Source: Sphingomonas sp. Leaf32
GTDB lineage: Bacteria; Pseudomonadota; Alphaproteobacteria; Sphingomonadales; Sphingomonadaceae
Length of the DNA stretch: 64,000 nt
Direction of reading: 5' to 3'
Assembly: GCF_001421765.1 (NCBI RefSeq)
Contig: NZ_LMLA01000002.1
Location: 1 to 64,000 of the forward strand
In this document: positions 57,474 through 64,000 of the stretch, in pieces
Numbering within the stretch: the first letter of the stretch is position 1
Layout: the number at the start of each line of letters is the position of its first letter
Translations under genes and position numbers: made by a program
Notes under the pieces: generated by a model
What the model saw: only the letters and a program-made list of their open reading frames with translations
What the model was told of the DNA's origin: nothing
Databases searched by the model: none

Positions 57474-59453
57474 TCAGGCGTCAATCACCTCGTCGTCCAG
57501 TCGTGCCGCATTCTCCTGAATGAAGGCGAAGCGATGCGCGGGGTTGGTGCCCATCAGCCGGTCGACCAGATCCTTCACCGCCGCCCGCTCCTCATATTCC
57601 TGGGGTAGCGTGATGCGGATCATACTGCGGGTTTTCGGGTCCATCGTCGTTTCGCGCAGCTGGCCCGGGTTCATCTCGCCCAGCCCCTTGAAGCGGCCGA
57701 CCTCGACCTTCTTGCCCTTGAACGCGGTACGTTCCAGCTCGGCACGGTGCGCATCGTCGCGGGCATAGAGCGACTTGGCACCGACGGTCAGGCGATAGAG
57801 CGGCGGCTGCGCCAGATAGAGATGCCCGCGCCGCACGATGTCGGGCATCTCCTGAAAGAAGAACGTCATCAGCAGCGTCGCGATATGCGCGCCGTCGACA
57901 TCGGCGTCGGTCATGATGACGATGCGTTCGTAGCGGAGCGCGTCGGGCTGGCAATCCTTGCGCGTGCCACACCCCATGGCGAGGACCAGGTCGGCGATCT
58001 CCTGGTTCGCGAGGATTTTGGCGCTGGTCGCGGAGGCGACGTTCAGGATCTTGCCGCGGATCGGCAGGATCGCCTGCGTCTTGCGGTCGCGCGCCTGCTT
58101 GGCCGAACCGCCGGCCGAATCGCCCTCGACGATGAAAAGCTCGGTGCCTGCAGGGTCGTCGGAGGCGCAGTCGGTCAGCTTGCCGGGCAGGCGCAGCTTG
58201 CGCGACGAAGTGGCGGTCTTGCGCTTGACCTCGCGTTCCGCCTTGCGCCGCAGCCGTTCGTCCATCCGGTCGAGCACGAGGCCGAGCAGCGCCTTGCCCC
58301 GGTCCATATTGTGGCTGAGGAAATGGTCGAAATGGTCGCGCACCGCCTTTTCGACGAGGCTGGCGGCTTCGACGCTGGTCAGGCGGTCCTTGGTCTGGCT
58401 CTGGAACTGCGGGTCGCGGATGAACACCGACAGCATCAGTTCGCAACCGACGGTCACGTCGTCGGCGGTCATGTCCTTGGCGCGCTTGTTGCCGATCAGG
58501 TCGGCGAAGGTGCGCAGCCCGCGCACCAGCGCCTGTCGCAGCCCCTGTTCATGGGTGCCGCCATCGGGGGTCGGGATGGTGTTACAGTAATAGCTGTAGC
58601 TGCCATCGCTCCATAGCGGCCATGCTACCGCCCATTCGACGCGACCCTGTTCGCCCGGGAAGTCCTGCGTGCCGGTGAAGAAATCGGCCGTCGCACATTC
58701 GCGGCCGCCGACCTGTTCGCGCAGATGGTCGGCAAGGCCGCCAGGGAACTGGAAGACCGCTTCGGCGGGAACGTCGGTGCCCTCGACCAGTTCGGCCGCG
58801 CATTTCCAGCGGATTTCCACGCCGGCGAACAGATACGCCTTCGACCGGACCAGCTTGTGCAGGCGGGCGGGTTTGAACTGGAGGTCGGCGAAGATTTCGG
58901 TATCGGGCGTGAACGCGACCAGCGTTCCGCGACGGTTGGGCGCGGCACCAACATGCTCCAGCGGCGCCAGCGTCTGCCCCTGCGAAAAACGCTGGCGATA
59001 AAGCTGCCGGTCGCGGGCAACCTCGACCACCGTATCCACCGACAGGGCGTTCACGACCGATATGCCGACGCCGTGCAGGCCGCCGGACGTCGCATAGGCC
59101 TTTCCGGCGAACTTGCCGCCCGAATGGAGTGTGGAGAGGATGACCTCCAGCGCCGATTTGTCCGGAAATTTGGGATGCGGATCGACCGGGATGCCGCGCC
59201 CGTTGTCGATGATCGTCAGCCGGTTGCCGACATCCAGTTGCACCTCGATCCGGGTCGCATGGCCGGCGACCGCCTCGTCCATCGCGTTGTCGAGGACTTC
59301 GGCGGCGAGGTGGTGCAGCGCGCGTTCGTCGGTGCCGCCGATATACATGCCCGGCCGCCGCCGGACCGGCTCCAGCCCCTCCAGCACCTCGATCGAGGAG
59401 GCGTCATAGGCGGGGAGAGTGGGGACGTTCGCTTCGAACAGATTTTCGGCCAT
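57474..59453 (-). CDS. parE: DNA topoisomerase IV subunit B
   Basis: A 659-residue GHKL ATPase that with ParC decatenates chromosomes. ATP-site motifs are E-V-L-D-N-A-M-D-E-A, I-D-N-G-R-G-I-P-V-D and Y-A-T-S-G-G-L-H-G-V-G. The Toprim domain has V-E-G-D-S-A-G-G-S-A-K, I-L-P-I-R-G-K-I-L-N-V and D-A-D-V-D-G-A-H-I. The tail has R-F-K-G-L-G-E-M-N-P-G-Q. ATG 59453 (M-A-E-N-L-F-E-A-N-V-P) fits relatives. Confidence 0.96.
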   Translation of the reverse strand: MAENLFEANVPTLPAYDASSIEVLEGLEPVRRRPGMYIGGTDERALHHLAAEVLDNAMDEAVAGHATRIEVQLDVGNRLTIIDNGRGIPVDPHPKFPDKSALEVILSTLHSGGKFAGKAYATSGGLHGVGISVVNALSVDTVVEVARDRQLYRQRFSQGQTLAPLEHVGAAPNRRGTLVAFTPDTEIFADLQFKPARLHKLVRSKAYLFAGVEIRWKCAAELVEGTDVPAEAVFQFPGGLADHLREQVGGRECATADFFTGTQDFPGEQGRVEWAVAWPLWSDGSYSYYCNTIPTPDGGTHEQGLRQALVRGLRTFADLIGNKRAKDMTADDVTVGCELMLSVFIRDPQFQSQTKDRLTSVEAASLVEKAVRDHFDHFLSHNMDRGKALLGLVLDRMDERLRRKAEREVKRKTATSSRKLRLPGKLTDCASDDPAGTELFIVEGDSAGGSAKQARDRKTQAILPIRGKILNVASATSAKILANQEIADLVLAMGCGTRKDCQPDALRYERIVIMTDADVDGAHIATLLMTFFFQEMPDIVRRGHLYLAQPPLYRLTVGAKSLYARDDAHRAELERTAFKGKKVEVGRFKGLGEMNPGQLRETTMDPKTRSMIRITLPQEYEERAAVKDLVDRLMGTNPAHRFAFIQENAARLDDEVIDA

Positions 59454-59775
59454 GGCGGGCGTATAGAACGAAACGGGGTCATCCGCAAAGCGGGGGGTGG
59501 GTGAGGTAAGGAGGCTCGCCCCACACCACTTCGTCACCCCGGACCCGTTCAGGGGTCCACTTCGCAGCGAGCGGTGTGGCCAGATGGGTGAGCAACATCG
59601 TCCGTGGAACGGTAGACCCCGGAACGAGTCCGGGGTGACGACGGGTTTGGGGAACGGTTTCTTCTGCTACTCGGGCATGGGCAAAGCCCATGCCGTCGGT
59701 CGCGGCTTTGGGCCGCGCCGGCCGGCCGAGCGCCGATGCGCGTCCGGGTCTACGCCCGGATTTGCGCGCTCGGCA
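59454..59775. other. 322-bp gap between parE and gcrA filled with repeats
   Basis: No gene is credible here. The sequence is a mosaic of palindromes: GGACCC/GGGTCC (59541-59558), CCCCGGA/TCCGGGG (about 59617-59635), an imperfect GGGCATGGGC/GCCCATGCCG near 59676-59698, and a GC-rich tract to 59775 with CGAGCGC..GCGCTCG. The flanking CCACACC (59521-59527) and GGTGTGG (59573-59579) also pair. Confidence 0.6.
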
Positions 59776-60525
59776 TCAGCGAACCCTAGGCCCACCATAG
59801 GGCAACGGCGGCGGCGGGCGGCGGTCGCGACGTGGAAGCTGTGCCTGATAGGCATGACCGCAATGGTCGACGCAATAGGGGAAGCCGGGGTTCACCTTCT
59901 CGCCGCAGAAATGGAAGTCCGGCTCACCCGGATGGCCGATCGGCCATTTGCAGATGCGATCGTTCAGGTCGAGCAGCGTGGTCTTGCCCGCGATGGCATC
60001 GCTCGGCCGTGCCGGCACCAGACGGCGGGGCGGGGCGGGGGTCAGTGGGGCGCTCTGTTCGCCCGGATTCTGCCGCAGGAAGCCGCCGGGGCCGACCGAG
60101 CGCATGACCGGCTCGGCACGACGCGGTGCGGCGGCCGGGGCGTCCTCTTCCTCATCCTCCTCGACGTCGTCGGCCTGATCTTCTTCCGGCAGCGGCGTGA
60201 ACGGATCGTTCTCGACCGGTGCGGCGGCGACCGGCTCGGGCTTCTGTTCGGGTGCAGGCGCCGGTTTCGGGGCGGGCGGGGGAGGTGGTGGAGCGGCAAC
60301 GACCGGGGTCGGCTCGGGCGCGGCCGGCTTCGGCAACGGCGCGGCGGCCTTGGCCGCATCGTTCGACCGAACCGGCGACGGACGCGACTGCAGCCCCAGG
60401 CGATGCGCCTTGCCGATCACCGCGTTGCGGCTGATCCCGCCCAGTTCCTCGGCGATCTGGCTGGCGGTCATCCCCGATTCCCACATCTTGGCCAGTGTCG
60501 CGATGCGTTCTTCGGTCCAGCTCAT
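59776..60525 (-). CDS. gcrA: GcrA cell cycle regulator
   Basis: A 249-residue protein with the GcrA pattern at the N-terminus: M-S-W-T-E-E-R-I-A-T-L-A-K-M-W, G-M-T-A-S-Q-I-A-E-E-L-G, I-S-R-N-A-V-I-G-K-A-H-R-L-G-L. This helix-turn-helix binds methylated GANTC DNA and recruits sigma-70 in Caulobacter. A Pro/Ala-rich acidic linker follows (A-P-E-P-T-P, P-P-P-P-P-A), then a C-terminal part with W-P-I-G-H-P-G-E-P-D-F-H-F-C-G. It is divergent from the ABC-2 permease gene, with 85 nt between. Confidence 0.95.
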   Translation of the reverse strand: MSWTEERIATLAKMWESGMTASQIAEELGGISRNAVIGKAHRLGLQSRPSPVRSNDAAKAAAPLPKPAAPEPTPVVAAPPPPPPAPKPAPAPEQKPEPVAAAPVENDPFTPLPEEDQADDVEEDEEEDAPAAAPRRAEPVMRSVGPGGFLRQNPGEQSAPLTPAPPRRLVPARPSDAIAGKTTLLDLNDRICKWPIGHPGEPDFHFCGEKVNPGFPYCVDHCGHAYQAQLPRRDRRPPPPLPYGGPRVR

Positions 60526-60610
60526 GCCCGTTCTTGTCCTTCACTTCGGTCATCGCGCGGACGACCATCATCCTTGCCGCCGCGCGCGCCAGCGATTAGG
60601 CGACACAGCC

Positions 60611-61447
60611 ATGCAGGAACAATCCCCGTCGCGCGCAAAAATCATCATCGCCGACCCCGGCGTGCCGGTCATCCGGAACGTGAACTGGGGTGGACTGCGC
60701 ACGCTCTATATCAAGGAGGTGCGCCGTTTCTTCAAGGTGCAGCTTCAGACCATCTGGGCGCCGGCGGTGACGACATTGCTGTTCCTCGTGATCTTTTCGG
60801 TTGCGATGGGCGGGGCGGGGCGCACCGTATTGGGCGTGCCCTTCCCCGATTTCGTGGCGCCGGGGCTGATCGCCATGGCGATGCTGAACAACGCATTCGC
60901 CAATTCCAGCTTCGCGCTGCTGGTCGGCAAGATCCAGGGAACGGTGGTCGATTACCTGATGCCGCCGCTGTCGACTGGGGAACTGCTGGCCGCGCTGGTC
61001 GGCGGGGCGGTCACCCGCGCGTTTCTGGTCGGGATCGTCCTGTGGGGCGCGATGCTGCTCTATCCCGGCGTGCATGTAATGCCGCGCCATCCCGGTGCGG
61101 TGCTGTGGTTCGGCCTGTTCGGCTCGACCTTCCTCGCGCTTGCGGGCGTGATGACGTCGATCTGGGCGGAAAAGTTCGACCATGCCGCCGCGATCACCAA
61201 TTTCGTCATCGGGCCGCTGACGCTGCTGTCGGGCACTTTCTATTCGGTCGAGGCGCTGACGCCGACCTTCCGGTCGATCAGCCACCTGAACCCGTTCTTC
61301 TACATCATCTCCGGCTTCCGCTACGGTTTCCTCGAACGCGCCGATTCGCCGGTGCTGCTGGGCGGCGCGGTGATCCTGGCGGTCGATATCGCGATGGCGA
61401 TCGGCTGCTACGCGCTGCTGCGGTCGGGATGGAAGCTCAAGAATTGA
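60611..61447 (+). CDS. ABC-2 type transporter permease
   Basis: A 278-residue protein with six hydrophobic helices. Its coupling segment is Y-I-K-E-V-R-R-F-F-K-V-Q near the start, and the C-terminal helix has W-K-L-K-N. The ABC-2 signature G-L-I-A-M-A-M-L-N-N-A-F and L-S-G-T-F-Y-S-V-E is in the middle. No ATP-binding subunit lies beside it, so its ATPase is elsewhere; this family often exports lipids or drugs. It is the first gene of a rightward run to argD. Confidence 0.85.
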   Translation: MQEQSPSRAKIIIADPGVPVIRNVNWGGLRTLYIKEVRRFFKVQLQTIWAPAVTTLLFLVIFSVAMGGAGRTVLGVPFPDFVAPGLIAMAMLNNAFANSSFALLVGKIQGTVVDYLMPPLSTGELLAALVGGAVTRAFLVGIVLWGAMLLYPGVHVMPRHPGAVLWFGLFGSTFLALAGVMTSIWAEKFDHAAAITNFVIGPLTLLSGTFYSVEALTPTFRSISHLNPFFYIISGFRYGFLERADSPVLLGGAVILAVDIAMAIGCYALLRSGWKLKN

Positions 61448-61546
61448 CGAATCCCTTGAAGGGGCGGTACAGCGCTGCTCCGGGCGGCCCGGTTGGCCGC
61501 CCTTTTGCGTTTTGAACGCCGATATTTCTCATGAAGGAGCAGTTCG

Positions 61547-62737
61547 ATGACGACCCCCGCGCTCATGCCCGTCTATCCACGGTGCGGCGTGCGTCCGGTC
61601 CGAGGCGAGGGCTGCTATCTTTATGGTGAGGACGGCACGCAATATCTCGACTTTGCCGCCGGCATCGCCGTCAACGCGCTGGGCCATGGCCATCCGCATC
61701 TGACGAAGGCGATCCAGGAACAGGCCGCGACGCTGATGCATGTCAGCAACCTCTACGGTTCGCCGCAGGGCGAGGCGTTGGCGCAGCGGATCGTCGATCA
61801 CAGCTTTGCCGACACGGTGTTCTTCACCAATTCGGGGGCCGAGGCAGTCGAATGCGCGATCAAGACCGCGCGGCGCTATCACTTCGCGAACGGCAATCCG
61901 GAGCGGCACACGCTCATCACGTTCAACCAGGCGTTCCACGGGCGAACCCTCGGTACGATCTCGGCCACCAATCAGGCCAAGATGCGCGACGGGTTCGAGC
62001 CGCTGCTGCCCGGCTTCAAATATGCCGAGTTTAACGATCTCGACGGTGCGCTGGCGCTGATCGACGACAGTACGGCCGGGTTTCTGGTCGAGCCGATCCA
62101 GGGCGAGGGTGGCCTGCGCACCGCGACGCCGGATTTCCTGGCCGGCTTGCGCAAGGCGTGCGACGAACATGGCCTGTTGCTGGTGCTCGACGAGGTGCAG
62201 TGCGGCTATGGCCGGACCGGCACGCTGTTCGCGCACGAGCAATATGGCGTGACGCCCGATATCGTGTCGGCGGCGAAGGGCATCGGCGGCGGCTTCCCGT
62301 TCGGCGCGTGCCTCGCAACCGAAGAAGCGGCGAAGGGCATGGTGTTCGGCACCCACGGCTCCACCTATGGCGGCAATCCGCTGGCGATGGCGGCGGGGCA
62401 GGCGGTCCTCGACGTGATGCTCGAACCCGGCTTCTTCGCGCAGGTTAAGGCGATGGGCGACCGGTTGCGCTCCAGCCTCGAACAGATGATTCCGAACCAC
62501 GACCATCTGTTTCAGGAAGTGCGCGGGATGGGCCTGATGCTGGGCCTGAAGCTCAAGTCGGACAGCCGCCGCTTCGTCGCGCATCTGCGCGATCATCACC
62601 AACTGCTGACGGTGGCCGCCGGCGATAACGTCGTCCGCGTGCTGCCGCCGCTGGTGATCGACGAGAGCCATATCGCGGAAGCGGTGGAGAAGCTGTCGGC
62701 GGCGGCACGGGTCTACGTGCCGGTCGCCGACGATTGA
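61547..62737 (+). CDS. argD: Acetylornithine aminotransferase
   Basis: A 396-residue PLP enzyme of arginine synthesis, converting acetylglutamate semialdehyde to acetylornithine. Substrate-phosphate motif [12 protein letters not shown] near residue 100; [15 protein letters not shown] with the pyridine Asp; PLP Lys in [12 protein letters not shown]-terminal [11 protein letters not shown] 61547 follows AAGGAG. argF lies 143 nt downstream, separated by a repeat block. Confidence 0.95.
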   Translation: MTTPALMPVYPRCGVRPVRGEGCYLYGEDGTQYLDFAAGIAVNALGHGHPHLTKAIQEQAATLMHVSNLYGSPQGEALAQRIVDHSFADTVFFTNSGAEAVECAIKTARRYHFANGNPERHTLITFNQAFHGRTLGTISATNQAKMRDGFEPLLPGFKYAEFNDLDGALALIDDSTAGFLVEPIQGEGGLRTATPDFLAGLRKACDEHGLLLVLDEVQCGYGRTGTLFAHEQYGVTPDIVSAAKGIGGGFPFGACLATEEAAKGMVFGTHGSTYGGNPLAMAAGQAVLDVMLEPGFFAQVKAMGDRLRSSLEQMIPNHDHLFQEVRGMGLMLGLKLKSDSRRFVAHLRDHHQLLTVAAGDNVVRVLPPLVIDESHIAEAVEKLSAAARVYVPVADD

Positions 62738-62740
62738 TGA

Positions 62741-62876
62741 CATATCCTCCCCGGTACGGGGAGGGGGACCATGCGAAGCATGGTGGAGGGGGATTGCCTC
62801 ATAACGCAGCACCGGTGGAGGACCCCCTCCACCGTCCTGCGGACGGTCCCCCTCCCCGTGCCGGGGAGGATTTACC
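62741..62876. repeat. Long composite inverted repeat between argD and argF
   Basis: This 136-nt gap is almost entirely palindromic: CCTCCCCGGTACGGGGAGG is itself a hairpin; GACCATGCGAAGCATGGT is another; CCCCCTCCACCG and CGGACGGTCCCCCTC recur, and CCCTCCCCGTGCCGGGGAGG closes the far end. Read as one unit, the ends CCTCCCCGG and CCGGGGAGG pair. Similar mosaics are frequent in sphingomonad genomes. It lies within what looks like one operon. Confidence 0.7.
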
Positions 62877-62880
62877 CATA

Positions 62881-63798
62881 ATGCGCCATTTCCTCGATCT
62901 CGCCTCGGCCGGTGCCGATGGCATCGCCGCCATCCTGAACGACGCGCTGGCCGCCAAGGCTGCGCGCAAGGGCTGGCCGAAGGGCCGCGCCGACGCCGAT
63001 GCGTCGCTCGCCGGCCACACGCTCGCCTGCGTGTTCGAAAAATCGTCGACCCGGACGCGCGTGTCGTTCGACATGGCGATGCGCCAGCTGGGCGGATCGG
63101 CGCTGGTGCTCGACGCCGGCACCACCCAGCTCGGCCGGGGCGAGACGGTCGCCGATACCGCACGCGTCCTGTCCGGCTATTGCGACGCGATCATGGTACG
63201 CACCGACGATCCGGCGAAGCTGGACGAGATGACCCGCTACGCATCGGTGCCGGTCATCAACGGCCTGACCGACCATTCCCATCCGTGCCAGATCGTCGCC
63301 GACCTGCTGACAGTGATCGAGGCGGGCAAGGCGCTGCCGGGCCTGAAATGGGCATGGCTGGGCGACGGCAATAACGTGCTGCACTCGATCGTCGAAGCGG
63401 GCGCGCTGATGGGCTTCGACGTCGTTGCCGCCTGTCCGGAGGGCTATGATCCCGACCGCCAAGTAATCGAGGCGGCAGGCGGCCGGGCGACGATCACGCG
63501 CGATCCGGTTGCGGCGGTGCGCGATGCCGACGTCATCGTCACCGACACCTGGATTTCGATGGGACAGGCCCATGCCGAGCAGAAGCTCGCGGCGATGGCG
63601 CCCTATCAGGTCGATACGGCGCTGATGACGCACGCGAAGCCCGACGCGGTGTTCCTTCACTGCCTGCCCGCGCATCGCGGCGAGGAAGTGACGCCGGACG
63701 TCATCGACGGTCCGCAATCGCTGATCTGGCCGGAGGCGGAGAACCGCCTGCACGCGCAAAAGGCTATTCTGCGCTGGTGTTTCGGTCTGGTCGGCTGA
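62881..63798 (+). CDS. argF: Ornithine carbamoyltransferase
   Basis: A 305-residue enzyme making citrulline from ornithine and carbamoyl phosphate. S-S-T-R-T-R-V-S-F is the carbamoyl-phosphate loop, H-P-C-Q-I-V-A-D-L the second, and D-T-W-I-S-M-G plus [13 protein letters not shown] (ornithine-binding) close the active site. Length is normal. ATG 62881 lies 4 nt after the repeat block. Confidence 0.96.
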   Translation: MRHFLDLASAGADGIAAILNDALAAKAARKGWPKGRADADASLAGHTLACVFEKSSTRTRVSFDMAMRQLGGSALVLDAGTTQLGRGETVADTARVLSGYCDAIMVRTDDPAKLDEMTRYASVPVINGLTDHSHPCQIVADLLTVIEAGKALPGLKWAWLGDGNNVLHSIVEAGALMGFDVVAACPEGYDPDRQVIEAAGGRATITRDPVAAVRDADVIVTDTWISMGQAHAEQKLAAMAPYQVDTALMTHAKPDAVFLHCLPAHRGEEVTPDVIDGPQSLIWPEAENRLHAQKAILRWCFGLVG

Positions 63799-63933
63799 CC
63801 CGCCTATAGCGATCGACAGGCATGGCCGGCCGGTCTGCGTTCCTGTGCGGGGACGCGGCCTGGCCGGTTTTTGCATGTGCGAGCGGGGGTAGTGTCAAAC
63901 TGCTTGCGAAATGGCGTACGGGCTACCATGTGA

Positions 63934-63945
63934 GTGATCGATCAC
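63934..63945. promoter_or_regulatory. Perfect 12-bp palindrome upstream of a TTG-start gene
   Basis: GTGATCGATCAC is fully self-complementary and lies 36 nt before the gene start at 63982. It could be an operator. An outer TGTGA..TCACA with spacing 8 is also present, but that is not the standard 6-nt CRP spacing. Confidence 0.35.
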
Positions 63946-63981
63946 AGTTTGCCCGGCCGGTCGGGCAAGAGGAGCCTTCGT

Positions 63982-64000
63982 TTGTCCGATACCGTCCGCC
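63982..64000 (+). CDS. Start of a gene after argF, possibly Hsp33 (hslO)
   Basis: TTG at 63982 opens M-S-D-T-V-R before the window ends. AAGAGGAG at about 63968-63975 gives a good ribosome binding site. In sphingomonads the gene after argF is usually hslO, a redox-regulated chaperone that starts with M-S-D; the identification rests on that synteny from memory and not on sequence. Confidence 0.35.

Noticed and set aside
59497-61515. Long plus-strand frame (672 codons) over gcrA and the permease
   Set aside because: It is antisense to gcrA and out of frame with the permease; the product is Arg/Gly-rich without domains.
63930-63947. CRP-type site TGTGA..TCACA
   Set aside because: The two half-sites are 8 nt apart instead of 6, and the symmetrical core is the shorter GTGATCGATCAC; it is listed only as a palindrome.

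Overview
The window is high-GC DNA from an alphaproteobacterium, most likely Sphingomonas or a close relative. The evidence is a GcrA cell-cycle regulator next to parE, the runs tspO-ubiK-ybjN-proC-marR-ilvE and trpE-ppiD-tpiA, an exosortase-A-associated O-glycosylation ligase, and many intergenic palindromes of the CCCCGG..CCGGGG type common in sphingomonads. The species assignment is inference from gene content and order.

Positions 1-21,900 are accessory. The left edge is the end of an IS3-family element that has cut off the 5' part of an Excalibur-domain gene. A phage-derived region follows: small coupled genes, three excisionase/HTH proteins, an SRAP (YedK/HMCES) protein, a seven-gene leftward operon (9384 to 6501) facing a small HTH regulator across a compact divergent promoter, and a rightward run ending in a 411-aa protein and a 1639-aa podovirus-type ejection protein. 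The latter carries a complete staphylococcal-nuclease-like domain at its N-terminus and three copies of a W-x-E-F-x-D-A motif. No integrase, terminase, portal, capsid or tail gene is visible. A DUF3800 protein, two orphan terminators, an excisionase-like protein, a soluble chemoreceptor and a cation/proton antiporter come next. The region stops at the 3' end of a tRNA-Thr gene (21903-21976, minus), which fits an island integrated at that tRNA.

Positions 22,000-64,000 are ordinary chromosome. Minus-strand rarA, a YjbR gene and a predicted RNase H-like gene face a PadR-DUF2218-UVR cluster. A MerC-like protein and Zur follow, preceded by a candidate Zur box, then dxs, tlyA, tspO, ubiK, ybjN, proC, a MarR regulator and ilvE. 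Next are thiolase and MaoC genes, an MscS channel, topoisomerase IB, a DJ-1/PfpI protein, and a surface-polysaccharide group (acyltransferase, O-glycosylation ligase with a 46-aa overlapping ORF, GT4 glycosyltransferase). Then come radA, cvpA, an IscU-like scaffold, a KefB/C antiporter, dgkA, a GNAT, trpE, ppiD, tpiA, the SRP RNA, a class-A beta-lactamase-like hydrolase with a TonB-box-like partner, parE, gcrA, an ABC-2 permease, argD, argF and the first bases of a further gene (probably Hsp33).

Most core genes sit in short operons with 1-4 nt ATGA/TGATG overlaps. Core intergenic gaps are rich in palindromic repeats; the accessory region lacks them.
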